Counted from the stretch's first letter, positions 1-8,816 are shown. The stretch is 41,908 nucleotides of DNA from Tepidibacter sp. (GCF_025210165.1 NZ_JAOASI010000048.1:1-41908), one strand, 5' to 3'. Numbers and translations are program-made. Notes: generated by a model not told the origin, from the sequence alone.

Positions 1-59
1 AAAATCATACTTACAACTATCATTACCAAAGTAAACAAAAACTTAAAATTCCTTTTCAT
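1..59 (-). CDS. Partial CDS, N-terminus of a probable exported or membrane protein
   Basis: Reading the minus strand from 59 gives an ATG preceded by an AAGGAG ribosome binding site (68-73), then 19 codons that run off the window edge. The peptide starts with a short basic stretch (MKRNFK) followed by a hydrophobic run (FLFTLVMIVVSMI). This is typical of a signal peptide or a membrane anchor. A possible promoter (TTAAAA, 17 nt, TAATAT) lies upstream on the same strand. Too little is present to assign a family. Confidence 0.6.
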   Translation of the reverse strand, partial: MKRNFKFLFTLVMIVVSMI

Positions 60-156
60 AATACCACTCCTTAACATTTATTTTCCATACCTAAATATTA
101 TCAGTAATATTTTGTAATTTTAAGTCTTATTTTGTAAAATTCACTATGATACGCTT

Positions 157-172
157 AGGGGTTACAACCCCC
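157..172. repeat. Small inverted repeat next to the 201-nt palindrome
   Basis: GGGGTTACAACCCC forms a 5-bp GC-rich stem with a 4-nt loop immediately left of the large palindrome. The stretch around it (152-168) also resembles the sequence right of the palindrome (375-390), giving an imperfect flanking direct repeat (about 13 of 17 bases). I see no coding potential here. Confidence 0.45.
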
Positions 173-173
173 T

Positions 174-374
174 CAAATAAAGGGGATTCTAATGTTAGAG
201 AATGGTTTAAATATTTTTGCTTAAAACTTGTATTGTGTCGTTTGAAGGTGCGTTAAGAAAGTTCGTTGTCTGACCAACGGGAGTTTAGAACTTTTAGCAC
301 CTTCAATAAGACAGAATGCTTAGTTTTATGCAAAAAATTTAACATATTCTCGGTATTAGAATCCCCTTTATTTG
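174..374. repeat. 201-nt near-palindromic element (long hairpin); MITE or structured RNA
   Basis: The ends 174-193 and 355-374 are perfect 20-bp inverted repeats. Inside them the complementarity continues: GAGAAT...TTTTTGC (198-220) pairs with GCAAAAAA...ATTCTC (330-351), TTGAAGGTGC (242-251) pairs with GCACCTTCAA (297-306), AAAGTTC pairs with GAACTTT, and a GTTG/CAAC hairpin closes the tip. The element can therefore fold into one long interrupted hairpin on either strand. There is no ORF, no poly-T tail at its end and no T-box, tRNA or riboswitch signature that I recognise. It sits in a 360-nt gene-free gap between the partial gene and the glycerol operon. A non-autonomous mobile element or a structured non-coding RNA are both possible. 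Confidence 0.6.
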
Positions 375-420
375 CGATTAGGCTTATAACTTAAATTGAC
401 TATACTTTTGCATAATAAAA

Positions 421-458
421 ATGAAGGTTATCTTCATAACCTTCATTTTTATTTTTAT
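421..458. terminator. Rho-independent terminator of the glycerol operon
   Basis: AATGAAGGTTAT and ATAACCTTCATT form a 12-bp stem with a 4-nt loop, flanked by A-rich and T-rich runs. It can work on both strands. On the minus strand it directly follows the stop codon of the DUF1667 gene at 465, so it most likely ends the glp transcript. Confidence 0.85.
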
Positions 459-464
459 TAACTT

Positions 465-830
465 TTATGATACCTTACACATATCCCTACTAGCAACAAT
501 ATTAACCCCAGTACCTAATACATTCTCAACAATTACATCTCCAACCATCACAGGTGCTTCAATCTCAATATCATCAAGAAGCTCCATAAGATTGAATATA
601 AGCTCTTTTGGTATTGAATCACTAGTTTTTACAGGTACTAACCTTAAAGCTCCATCCTTTATCTTAACAGTAGTTGTAACCATTCTCTTAGGAGTTGTCA
701 TTTCTTCTACTCCGTATTTTTCTCCTCTTTTACATGTATTTCCTGTAACTGTATAACTCTTATCCTCATTCTTTTTAACTGTCATTCTACATCCAACAGG
801 ACATACTATACAAGTAATGTTTTTTTCCAT
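465..830 (-). CDS. DUF1667 family protein of the glycerol-3-phosphate oxidation operon
   Basis: A 121-aa protein beginning MEKNITCIVCPVGCRM. The CxxCPxGC motif near the N-terminus and the TGNTCKRGEKY motif that follows are characteristic of the DUF1667 family, whose genes lie next to anaerobic GlpA/GlpB-like dehydrogenases. The four conserved cysteines suggest a metal or Fe-S site that may serve the adjacent flavoprotein; this role is inferred. The start at 830 is chosen over the earlier in-frame codon at 851 because GAGGAGG is spaced correctly for it and the longer form would run into the previous gene. The preceding flavoprotein gene stops 2 nt upstream, so the two are tightly coupled in one operon. 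Confidence 0.88.
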   Translation of the reverse strand: MEKNITCIVCPVGCRMTVKKNEDKSYTVTGNTCKRGEKYGVEEMTTPKRMVTTTVKIKDGALRLVPVKTSDSIPKELIFNLMELLDDIEIEAPVMVGDVIVENVLGTGVNIVASRDMCKVS

Positions 831-832
831 TA

Positions 833-2083
833 TTAAGCCTCCTCTACACAAACACTGATATTACCCTTTAGATTTTTAACAATTTCCGAACTCAATTTTA
901 AGTTCTCCATCTCTGAAGGTATCATATGAGGTCTTCTCTTTTGAAGTATTACTTCATCTCCATCTCTAACAACTAGCTTTTTATTAGAGTATATATTTCT
1001 AACTCTCATAAATAGATTAACTTCTTCTCCTAATTTAGTATCTATTTGTTGAGGTACTATATATCCTATCCCATCTCCAGGATTAGTCTTAACAGTTTCG
1101 TTATTCTCTATTTTATCTAAAACATATAATGCGGCATTTCTTCCTGCTATTCTACTTTCCTTAGTAACAAAGTCAACTAAATCATGAACATGAACAACAT
1201 TTCCACATGCAAACACTCCATCAACATTAGTCTGCATCTTATTATTTACAATAGGGCCTTTAGTTGTATTATGAAGATCAACTCCTGTATCACTTGAAAG
1301 CTCATTTTCAGGTATAAGTCCTACTGATAATAATACTGTATCACACTCTATTTCTTTCTCTGTTCCCTCTATAGGGTTTCTATTTTCATCAAGCTTTGAT
1401 ATAGTAACTCCTGTAACCCTATCCTTTCCATGAACATAAGTTATTCCGTGCTGTAATAAAAGAGGAATATCAAAGTCATCTAGACACTGAACTATATTTC
1501 TAGTAAGTCCACTTGAATGAGGATTAACTTCAACTACAGCCTCTACCTTAGCCCCTTCTAAAGTCATTCTTCTAGCCATTATAAGTCCAATATCACCAGA
1601 ACCATATATAACTACTTTTTTACCTACCATATAACCTTCCATATTCATGAATCTTTGAGCTGCTCCTGCTGTATAAACTCCTGCTGGTCTATAACCTGCA
1701 AGGTCTATTGCGCCTCTTGTTCTTTCCCTACATCCCATTGCAAGAACTATTGCAACAGCTTCGATATCTATAAGACCTTTTTCTCCAAGTGCTATTATAT
1801 TTTTATCTTCTATACTAAGAACCATAGTATTTAGCATATATTCTATATCATTTTCTTCTACCATTTTTATAAATCTATTTGCATATTCAGGTCCTGTAAG
1901 TTCTTCTTTGAATTCATGAAGACCGAATCCATTATGAATACATTGATTAAGTATTCCTCCAAGTTCTCTATCTCTTTCTATTATTAATACTTTTTTTGCT
2001 CCGTGCTTTTTCGCTTCAACAGCAGCTCCAAGTCCTGCTGGTCCTCCTCCAACTACAACAACATCATATTTCAACCTTTTCAC
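833..2083 (-). CDS. FAD-dependent NAD(P)-disulfide-type oxidoreductase of the glycerol operon
   Basis: A 416-aa pyridine-nucleotide-disulfide-type flavoprotein. The N-terminal FAD site is VVVVGGGPAGLGAAVEA (about residues 8-24), a second dinucleotide site is VVIYGSGDIGLIMARRM (about 158-174), and the VFACGNVVHVHDLVD stretch is the C-terminal FAD contact. It lies between the GlpA-like gene and the DUF1667 gene, the usual clostridial arrangement, so it probably passes electrons from glycerol-3-phosphate oxidation to NAD or another acceptor. The annotated start is GTG at 2083, overlapping the previous gene by 20 nt; a TTG at 2074 with AAGGGGTG upstream is an equally plausible start. The family call is firm; the exact electron acceptor is inference. 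Confidence 0.88.
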   Translation of the reverse strand: MKRLKYDVVVVGGGPAGLGAAVEAKKHGAKKVLIIERDRELGGILNQCIHNGFGLHEFKEELTGPEYANRFIKMVEENDIEYMLNTMVLSIEDKNIIALGEKGLIDIEAVAIVLAMGCRERTRGAIDLAGYRPAGVYTAGAAQRFMNMEGYMVGKKVVIYGSGDIGLIMARRMTLEGAKVEAVVEVNPHSSGLTRNIVQCLDDFDIPLLLQHGITYVHGKDRVTGVTISKLDENRNPIEGTEKEIECDTVLLSVGLIPENELSSDTGVDLHNTTKGPIVNNKMQTNVDGVFACGNVVHVHDLVDFVTKESRIAGRNAALYVLDKIENNETVKTNPGDGIGYIVPQQIDTKLGEEVNLFMRVRNIYSNKKLVVRDGDEVILQKRRPHMIPSEMENLKLSSEIVKNLKGNISVCVEEA

Positions 2084-3518
2084 CCCTTGCTTCTTTTACT
2101 TTTCCTAATATCATTTTAGAATTTTCATAGTCTTTTAAAACATCTTCCATGTCTAAATTAAGCTCTCTAGCTAATATTTCTACTACTCTAGGACCACAAA
2201 AACCTCCCTGACATCTTCCCATTCCTGGTCTTACTCTTCTTTTTACTCCATCAACAGTTCTAGCTCCAGCTGGTCTATGAATTGCATCTATTATCTCAGC
2301 TTCTGTTGTAGTTTCACATCTACATATAATCTTTGAATGATTTATATCCTTTTCAATAGCTTCTTTTCTTTCTTCATTACTCATATGAGAGAATGGCTTA
2401 TCTTTTTTTCTATACGGATTAAAATCTTTTTTAGCTTCAAGATTTAATCCTTCTTCTTTTAATATATCTATTACATAATCAGCTATAGCTGGTGCTGCAC
2501 TAAGTCCAGGAGATTCTATTCCTCCAACATTTATAAATCCTTTAGCCTTACTTGATGCAAATATCATAAAATCCTTAGTATTAGGAGTTGCTCTAACTCC
2601 TGAAAAAGATGTTATAGTCTTTGACAAATCAATACTTGGTATGCTTTTTTTAGCATTCTTAGTTAAAAAACTTAAGCCACTCTTTGTTATTGATACATCC
2701 TCTGAATCTCTTACTTCTTCAGCAGTAGGTCCTAAAAGTACATTTCCATGAACAGTAGGTGTAACTAATACTCCTTTACCTTTTTTAGTTGGACATTGGA
2801 ATAATACATGCTTTACAATATCTCCTTCTGATTTATCTAAAACCCTGTATTCTCCCTTTCTGCTTATAATATGGTATTCTTCTCCACCTATCATTTCGTT
2901 TATCTTATCAGCATATAATCCAGCTGCATTTATAACATATTTAGCTTGTATATTTCCTTTTTTAGTTTCTATATTAAAGTATTCATTTTTAGTTATATTA
3001 GTTACTTCTGATTCTGTATTTAGCTTAACACCATTAGTAATAGCATTTTCCATTAAAGCAACAGTTAAGTTGAATGGACAAATAATTCCAGCGCTTTTAC
3101 ATCTTAAAGCTCCTACTACTTCATCACTTATATTAGGCTCTACCTCTTTAACTTGTTCTTTATTTAATACTTCAAGACCTTTAACCTTGTTTGCAACTCC
3201 TCTTTCATAAAGATCCTTTACAGTCTCCATTTCTTCTTCAGAAAATGCAACAACTAAAGATCCTATTCTATTAAAATGAACATCTAGCTCATTGCATAAG
3301 TCTTCATACATTTCATTTCCTTTAACATTTAGCTTTGCCTTTAAAGTTCCATCAACAGCATCGTACCCACCATGAATTATTGCACTATTAGCTTTTGTAG
3401 TTGCTTGACAAACTTCAACTCCTTTTTCTAATACAACCGCATTTAAGTTATACTTAGAAAGCTCTCTAGCTATACTGGCTCCTACAACACCAGCCCCTAT
3501 TACAGCTACATCAAACAT
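2064..3518 (-). CDS. glpA: GlpA-like FAD-dependent glycerol-3-phosphate dehydrogenase with C-terminal [2Fe-2S] domain
   Basis: A 484-aa DAO-type flavoprotein that oxidises sn-glycerol-3-phosphate to dihydroxyacetone phosphate. The FAD-binding Rossmann motif VAVIGAGVVGASIARELS is at residues 4-21. The C-terminal part (about 395-460) has the BFD-like iron-sulfur pattern: CRCET, then GMGRCQGGFC. ATG at 3518 follows a GAGGAGG site. It lies 193 nt downstream of glpK with a terminator-like hairpin between them, so its expression probably needs antitermination. The next gene overlaps its end. Related clostridial proteins are annotated as GlpA or as NAD(P)/FAD-dependent oxidoreductases; the substrate call rests on the glycerol context and is strong. 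Confidence 0.9.
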   Translation of the reverse strand: MFDVAVIGAGVVGASIARELSKYNLNAVVLEKGVEVCQATTKANSAIIHGGYDAVDGTLKAKLNVKGNEMYEDLCNELDVHFNRIGSLVVAFSEEEMETVKDLYERGVANKVKGLEVLNKEQVKEVEPNISDEVVGALRCKSAGIICPFNLTVALMENAITNGVKLNTESEVTNITKNEYFNIETKKGNIQAKYVINAAGLYADKINEMIGGEEYHIISRKGEYRVLDKSEGDIVKHVLFQCPTKKGKGVLVTPTVHGNVLLGPTAEEVRDSEDVSITKSGLSFLTKNAKKSIPSIDLSKTITSFSGVRATPNTKDFMIFASSKAKGFINVGGIESPGLSAAPAIADYVIDILKEEGLNLEAKKDFNPYRKKDKPFSHMSNEERKEAIEKDINHSKIICRCETTTEAEIIDAIHRPAGARTVDGVKRRVRPGMGRCQGGFCGPRVVEILARELNLDMEDVLKDYENSKMILGKVKEARGEKVEI

Positions 3519-3628
3519 GTTTATTCCTCCTCATTGTAAAATCATTATCAAAGTTAAGCATTAGAAACTTAAAACTTATATCAATATGATTAAATTAATA
3601 TAAATTGTAAATTCCCAAAAATTGTCAG

Positions 3629-3682
3629 TTAAAAAAACAGAGAGATATCCTATATTAGGCTATCTCTCTTCTCCTTGCCTTA
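3629..3682 (-). promoter_or_regulatory. Candidate GlpP-dependent terminator/antiterminator between glpK and glpA
   Basis: On the minus strand a stem (AGAGAGATA with TATCTCTCT, 3639-3669) is followed by seven T residues (3631-3637), an intrinsic terminator. Just upstream is GGAGAAGAGAGATAG. It closely matches GGAGACGAGAGAGCTATAG at the other hairpin of this locus (6307-6371). The shared purine-rich block overlaps the ascending arm of both stems, as expected for a site where an antiterminator protein could bind. GlpP is encoded upstream in the same region. Assignment to GlpP is inferred from context. Confidence 0.65.
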
Positions 3683-3711
3683 AACATTAAGTTTAAATTT
3701 ATTTAATTAAA

Positions 3712-5250
<1,539 letters not shown>

Positions 5251-5304
5251 TTAAGATAAGTATATTTATATATCAATAAACAAATCTACTAAATTAATTT
5301 TTTT

Positions 5305-5432
5305 TATAATTTCCTACATTATAAAATAGTCTTCCTTTTGAAGATTTTCAATGTAGACTTTTTTGAAACTCATAACGAAAATTATATTTATCCACAATTT
5401 CAAGATGATTATAATTTCCTACTCATTATAAA
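5305..5432. repeat. Direct repeat and imperfect stem-loop between transporter gene and glpK
   Basis: The sequence ATAATTTCCTAC followed by (TC)ATTATAAAA occurs at about 5307-5324 and again at 5411-5431; the second copy overlaps the stop codon of the transporter gene. Between them CTACATT (5314-5320) and AATGTAG (5350-5356) enclose an inner TCTTC/GAAGA pair, an imperfect hairpin without a T tract on the minus strand. It could be an mRNA processing or stabilising structure in the 202-nt gap; no further evidence. Confidence 0.35.
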
Positions 5433-5767
5433 AAAGTTGATAATAAAAATCCTCCAAGAGTTCCTCCAATTACTGAACATATAATCGTAGGTATAGATTT
5501 TCCAACATCTGCTTTGTCAACAACTGCTGCTGCTGCCCATAATCCAGCACCTGCGGCAAATGCCATATCTATCCATCCGCCACCTTCCATTTGATGTATA
5601 GCTCCTACACCATGATTTAAAGTCCAACAAAGACCAACGATAAATGCAGCTGCCATCCAGCCTCCTATAGGTCCAAAATCTTCAACTAATTTTCCCCATA
5701 CAAGCCTTATCATAAATGGAAATATAAATGCTCCAGCAAATGTTCCAATTGCTAATTTTAAAGTCAT
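5426..5767 (-). CDS. Lin0368-type putative glycerol transporter subunit
   Basis: A 113-aa, very hydrophobic protein with about three to four membrane segments and conserved glycine and tryptophan positions (IGGWMAAAFIVGLCWTLNH, GGGWIDMAFAAGAGLWAAA). It is paralogous to its upstream partner: both contain a GGW..AF/GFLI.G..W..NH block followed by W(I/V)DMA. Pairs of this kind next to glpK correspond to the Lin0367/Lin0368 family of putative glycerol transporter subunits, which probably act as a two-component membrane channel. Transport has been inferred from gene neighbourhood rather than shown. ATG at 5767 follows GGGGGGAA. No GlpF-type aquaporin is seen in the window. Confidence 0.8.
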   Translation of the reverse strand: MTLKLAIGTFAGAFIFPFMIRLVWGKLVEDFGPIGGWMAAAFIVGLCWTLNHGVGAIHQMEGGGWIDMAFAAGAGLWAAAAVVDKADVGKSIPTIICSVIGGTLGGFLLSTFL

Positions 5768-5782
5768 TACAAATTCCCCCCT

Positions 5783-6163
5783 CTAAACAGATTCTGATTC
5801 AGATTCTTTTTTATTCAATACATCTTTTTGTATAAGACCTGCTGTTATACCACCTGTTACTCCACCAGCAATTACAATTAATAAAGTAAGCATTGAATTT
5901 GATATAGGCGCAAAGCTTCCTGCTAAAAATGCATCTCTAGTAAGACCTGCTACTGCAATTCCCAAAGCCATATCTACCCAAGCTGCTCCATCTTCATTGT
6001 TTAAAATTCCAATATAATGATTCATGTACCACATAACTCCAATTATTAAAAATCCTGCAAACCAACCACCAGCGATTCCATAAGGTACTACAAATGCACC
6101 CCAAACGGACATTACAAACATACCCGCGATAGCTGTTCCTATAATAGTTCCTAAATGCTTCAA
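5783..6163 (-). CDS. Lin0367-type putative glycerol transporter subunit
   Basis: A 126-aa membrane protein starting with TTG at 6163 behind a GGGGGTG site. Its hydrophobic segments include IGTAIAGMFVMSVWGAFVV, GGWFAGFLIIGVMWYMNHYIG and LLIVIAGGVTGGITAGL; the tail (QKDVLNKKESESESV) is hydrophilic and probably cytoplasmic. It is a paralogue of the next gene, 15 nt downstream, and together they probably form the glycerol uptake system feeding glpK. It is the first gene after the promoter and leader hairpin at 6307-6424. Function is inferred from family and context. Confidence 0.8.
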   Translation of the reverse strand: MKHLGTIIGTAIAGMFVMSVWGAFVVPYGIAGGWFAGFLIIGVMWYMNHYIGILNNEDGAAWVDMALGIAVAGLTRDAFLAGSFAPISNSMLTLLIVIAGGVTGGITAGLIQKDVLNKKESESESV

Positions 6164-6192
6164 AATTACACCCCCAATAGTATTAGTATTCG

Positions 6193-6206
6193 TGAAAATG
6201 TTTTCC
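6193..6206. promoter_or_regulatory. Candidate CcpA (cre) site in the glycerol operon leader
   Basis: TGAAAATGTTTTCC is a near-palindrome (GAAAA/TTTTC) close to the catabolite-responsive element consensus. It lies between the leader terminator and the TTG start of the first transporter gene, a position where bound CcpA could block transcription. This is sequence resemblance only. Confidence 0.4.
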
Positions 6207-6299
6207 TGATGCTTAGAAAAAGTCTTTATTTCTGGAGAATCTTAACTTTAGACTTCTTTCTTAAACTGTTAAGCATAATTTTTTGCTAAATTTAAATAT

Positions 6300-6372
6300 A
6301 TAAAAAGAGAGAACTATAATATTAATAATTTTTCATTTATTATTTACTATAGCTCTCTCGTCTCCAGCTTTT
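6300..6372 (-). promoter_or_regulatory. Candidate GlpP-dependent leader terminator of the glycerol operon
   Basis: On the minus strand GAGAGAGCTATA and TATAGTTCTCTC (arms 6348-6359 and 6307-6318) form a stem with an AT-rich loop, followed by TTTTTA. This is an intrinsic terminator about 30 nt after the predicted transcription start. The block GGAGACGAGAGAGCTATAG just before and within the first arm is nearly repeated before glpA. Antitermination by glycerol-3-phosphate-bound GlpP is the known control of glp operons in Firmicutes and fits this layout. Confidence 0.72.
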
Positions 6373-6395
6373 ATTTATTCAATTATTATATTCCT

Positions 6396-6424
6396 ATTAT
6401 AATTTAGAGTTAGTTAAACGTCAA
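6396..6424 (-). promoter_or_regulatory. SigA promoter of the glycerol uptake and kinase operon
   Basis: Minus-strand TTGACG (6419-6424), a 17-nt spacer, then TATAAT (6396-6401). Transcription would start near 6389 and enter the leader terminator at 6307-6359. Confidence 0.8.
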
Positions 6425-6448
6425 TAGTTTTTTGAAAATTCCAACGAT

Positions 6449-7003
6449 TCACTCTTCCCATATACTTTTATTAGTAGTGGATATAGAAGATGCTCCATTT
6501 TTAAGAATATCCATAACCTCTTCCTTAGTTTCAACAAGACCTCCTGCTATAACAGGTATTTTAAGTTGTGAATTCACCTTTTTTATAACCTTTGGCATTA
6601 TACCTGGCATTATTTCAACTGCTTGTGGTCTAACTTTTTTAAGACTTTCAAGAGCGGAATCTAAAGATATAGAATCAACTATAAAAAATCTTTGCACAAC
6701 TTTAAGCTTTTTATCTATAGCTCTTTTTATCATATTAACCCTTGTACTTATAACTCCTTCTACATTCATATTAGATACCATATAGTCTATTATTATTGGA
6801 TTAGACGCAAACCCAGTTATCATATCTAGGTGAACAAAAACCTTTTTATTATTTTTATTTAAAAAATCAACCTTTTCCTTTAGTGTAATCACATCTCCAT
6901 ATAATAAGAATATTATTTCACAGTCAGACTTTGCTGCATCATGTAACCCTTTATCATTTTTTACCGCTGCAATTATAGGATTATATTCTAATAAATCTTT
7001 CAA
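6449..7003 (-). CDS. glpP: GlpP, glycerol-3-phosphate-responsive antiterminator
   Basis: A 184-aa TIM-barrel-like RNA-binding regulator. Recognisable blocks are NPIIAAVKNDKGLHDAA, CEIIFLLYGDVITL, VFVHLDMITGF, VVQRFFIVDSISLDS, AVEIMPGIMPKVIKKV and IPVIAGGLVETKEEV, which follow the GlpP family from end to end. The family binds glycerol-3-phosphate and then the leader of glp mRNAs to stop transcription termination. Translation starts with TTG at 7003 behind AAGGAG. It lies directly upstream of the operon whose leader carries the candidate target hairpin, but has its own promoter at 7065-7094. Confidence 0.95.
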   Translation of the reverse strand: MKDLLEYNPIIAAVKNDKGLHDAAKSDCEIIFLLYGDVITLKEKVDFLNKNNKKVFVHLDMITGFASNPIIIDYMVSNMNVEGVISTRVNMIKRAIDKKLKVVQRFFIVDSISLDSALESLKKVRPQAVEIMPGIMPKVIKKVNSQLKIPVIAGGLVETKEEVMDILKNGASSISTTNKSIWEE

Positions 7004-7064
7004 ATGAGTTCTCTCCTTTTTTATCCTGTTATTTGTATATGCTTATTATATTTATATACTAAAT

Positions 7065-7094
7065 AGTATATTACAATTTTATGTTATTTTTCAA
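7065..7094 (-). promoter_or_regulatory. glpP promoter with an overlapping 16-bp palindrome
   Basis: Minus-strand TTGAAA (7089-7094), an 18-nt spacer and TATACT (7065-7070). The -10 hexamer is the left arm of the palindrome TATACT-ATTT-AGTATA, which could be an operator or chance in AT-rich DNA. No terminator is visible after the antiporter gene upstream, so some read-through into glpP is possible. Confidence 0.55.
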
Positions 7095-7127
7095 TATTAG
7101 TTTAATTTTTATCAACATTTTAAAACC

Positions 7128-8309
7128 TTACTCTTGAACTAAAAATCTCTTAGAAGATAACTTAATTCCTAACGCTCCAATAGGTGCTGTAAATAATATT
7201 GCAAGAACCCCTATTGCAAGTATTACCTCTCCTGATTCAACTCCTAATGCTAATGGTATCCCAGCTATTGCAGCTTGTACAGTTGCCTTTGGAGTATATG
7301 ATATAACACAAAACAATCTTTCTTTATAGTTTAAATCCGTTCCCTTAACAGAAATTAACACACCTATACTTCTCGCTAAAAGGCCTATGCATATTATAAT
7401 TATTCCATTAAACCCTGATTCAAATGCCACAGATGTATTTACTTGTGCTCCTACTAGCACGAATAGAAGTATTTGTGCAAATAACCATATATGATTGAAT
7501 CCACCCGATAATACACTTGATAGATTAGATGATTTTTCTCTTATTATAAATCCCATAGTCATAACTCCAAGTAATGAAGCTATTTCAACTGTATCTTTTA
7601 AAATATCTTCTAAAGTTGTGAGTAATATAGCTACACCTAAAACTATTAAAACCTTTTTTGTATCATGTATATTGTAGATTTTAAGTATTTTAATTACCAT
7701 TATACCTATTATTAATCCAAGTAATATTCCAAGTAGTATAGATACAGGTATTCCAATTAACTTCATAGTTATATTTATATGAGATCCTGAGTATAACCCT
7801 AAAAATGTTGTAAATATTGTTATTGCAAATACATCATCTATAGATGCTCCAGCTACTATTAATGTGGGCACTCCTTTGTTCGTTCCAAGATTATTGTTCA
7901 TAAGCTCTAGCATTTGAGGAACAACTACCGCAGGAGAGACTGCTGCTATTATAAATCCTAATATTCCACCTTGTATAAATGAAAATCCCAATATTTTCAT
8001 AGATAAAAACGCTATTGTAAGTCCTTCCATAATCCCTGGTATACAGGATAATTTAGCAGCACTAACACCTACTCTTTTAAGTTCGACTATGCTAATACCA
8101 AGTCCTGCTCGAAGAAGAATTACTATAAGTGCTATTTTTCTCAAATCAGAAGATATATTTAAAACACCATTGTCTATTAAGTTAAAGCCATAAGGTCCTA
8201 TTATTATTCCCAAAATCAACATTCCTAGTAATCCTGGAAGCCTCATTTTTTCAAATAATTCATTCATTATAAGACCTAATATTACAATTAAAGCTAAACT
8301 ACTTGCCAT
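7128..8309 (-). CDS. Cation:proton antiporter (CPA family), fluoride-riboswitch controlled
   Basis: A 393-aa integral membrane protein with about 12 hydrophobic segments, in the Na+/H+ exchanger fold family. Typical elements are GLLGMLILGIIIGPYGFN near the N-terminus, the segment with ILLRAGLGISI, VAGASIDDVFAITIF with paired aspartates in a membrane segment, and GVMTMGFIIREKSS. ATG at 8309 follows an AGGTAGGT site. A fluoride aptamer and terminator lie immediately upstream, and antiporters of this class are one of the known gene groups under such switches. It therefore probably helps remove fluoride or manage pH and sodium during fluoride stress. The transported ions cannot be read from the sequence. 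Confidence 0.9.
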   Translation of the reverse strand: MASSLALIVILGLIMNELFEKMRLPGLLGMLILGIIIGPYGFNLIDNGVLNISSDLRKIALIVILLRAGLGISIVELKRVGVSAAKLSCIPGIMEGLTIAFLSMKILGFSFIQGGILGFIIAAVSPAVVVPQMLELMNNNLGTNKGVPTLIVAGASIDDVFAITIFTTFLGLYSGSHINITMKLIGIPVSILLGILLGLIIGIMVIKILKIYNIHDTKKVLIVLGVAILLTTLEDILKDTVEIASLLGVMTMGFIIREKSSNLSSVLSGGFNHIWLFAQILLFVLVGAQVNTSVAFESGFNGIIIICIGLLARSIGVLISVKGTDLNYKERLFCVISYTPKATVQAAIAGIPLALGVESGEVILAIGVLAILFTAPIGALGIKLSSKRFLVQE

Positions 8310-8342
8310 TTTTATTACCTACCTTTACTATTTTTTATACAC

Positions 8343-8418
8343 AAAAAAAACTCCTATAGATATTAATATCTATAGGAGTCATCAGCATTTAAGCAATTAA
8401 GGTGAACTCCATCACCTA
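8343..8418 (-). ncRNA. Fluoride riboswitch (crcB motif) with terminator
   Basis: The minus strand reads GGTGATGGAGTTCACC (8401-8416) and then GCTGATGACTCCTA. This matches the conserved GGnGAUGGnGUUCnCC ... GCUnAUGnCnCCU core of the fluoride aptamer, with GGAG/CTCC able to form the pseudoknot. Its 3' end overlaps a terminator stem (ACTCCTATAGAT with ATCTATAGGAGT, 8350-8379) followed by eight T residues. Fluoride binding would favour antitermination and expression of the antiporter. The transcription start of the promoter at 8429-8457 falls just before the aptamer. Confidence 0.93.
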
Positions 8419-8428
8419 TTATTCTTTA

Positions 8429-8457
8429 ATTATACTTTTAAGTTATTAGTTTGTCAA
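8429..8457 (-). promoter_or_regulatory. Consensus SigA promoter of the fluoride-switch antiporter
   Basis: Minus-strand TTGACA (8452-8457), a 17-nt spacer and TATAAT (8429-8434): both hexamers are perfect. The expected start near 8422 is about 6 nt before the riboswitch. Confidence 0.88.
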
Positions 8458-8522
8458 ATTTTAGTTTCTATTAAAAACTTGTTTACAAATAAACTTTATG
8501 CGTATAATAATACCGTTAGCAG

Positions 8523-8551
8523 TTGTTATTTTTCTATATTTCTGCTATAAT
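8523..8551 (+). promoter_or_regulatory. Promoter of the ferredoxin gene (extended -10)
   Basis: TTGTTA (8523-8528), a 17-nt spacer and TATAAT (8546-8551) preceded by TGC, an extended -10. A second possible promoter, TTGTTT with an 18-nt spacer and TATAAT (8503-8508), lies just upstream. Confidence 0.7.
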
Positions 8552-8591
8552 CAAATAGAAAATTATAACTTTTTTGGAGGAGGAATTTAAA

Positions 8592-8762
8592 ATGGCTTAC
8601 AAAATTAATGACGCTTGCATAAGCTGTGGAGCTTGTGAACCTGAATGTCCAGTTAGCTGTATATCAGCTGGAGATAGTGTATATGTTGTAGATGCTGACA
8701 CTTGCATCGACTGTGGAGCTTGTGCTGGAGTATGTCCAGTAGATGCACCTCAACCTGAATAA
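8592..8762 (+). CDS. Clostridial-type 2[4Fe-4S] ferredoxin
   Basis: A 56-aa ferredoxin with two complete cluster motifs: C9, C12, C15, C19 and C38, C41, C44, C48, each CxxCxxCxxxCP. This small electron carrier serves anaerobic enzymes such as pyruvate:ferredoxin oxidoreductase and hydrogenases. The ATG at 8592 is preferred over TTG at 8574 because the latter lies within the GGAGGAGG ribosome binding site. It is a single-gene transcript with its own promoter and a shared bidirectional terminator, convergent with rex. No Rex operator is evident in its promoter. Confidence 0.97.
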   Translation: MAYKINDACISCGACEPECPVSCISAGDSVYVVDADTCIDCGACAGVCPVDAPQPE

Positions 8763-8776
8763 TAAAAATAAATTCA

Positions 8777-8815
8777 AAAATAAAGAAGCTATCATTTGAT
8801 AGCTTCTTTATTTTT
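8777..8815. terminator. Bidirectional terminator between ferredoxin and rex
   Basis: TAAAGAAGCTATC (8781-8793) and GATAGCTTCTTTA (8798-8810) form a 13-bp stem with a 4-nt loop, followed by a T tract on the plus strand and by one on the minus strand too. It serves both convergent genes. Confidence 0.9.
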
Positions 8816-8816
8816 T

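Noticed and set aside
174-374. T-box or other known leader RNA
   Set aside because: No T-box sequence, specifier pattern or terminator follows, and the helices are those of one long palindrome.
8574-8591. TTG start extending the ferredoxin by six residues
   Set aside because: The extension is made of the GGAGGAGG ribosome binding site itself; ATG at 8592 gives the standard ferredoxin N-terminus.
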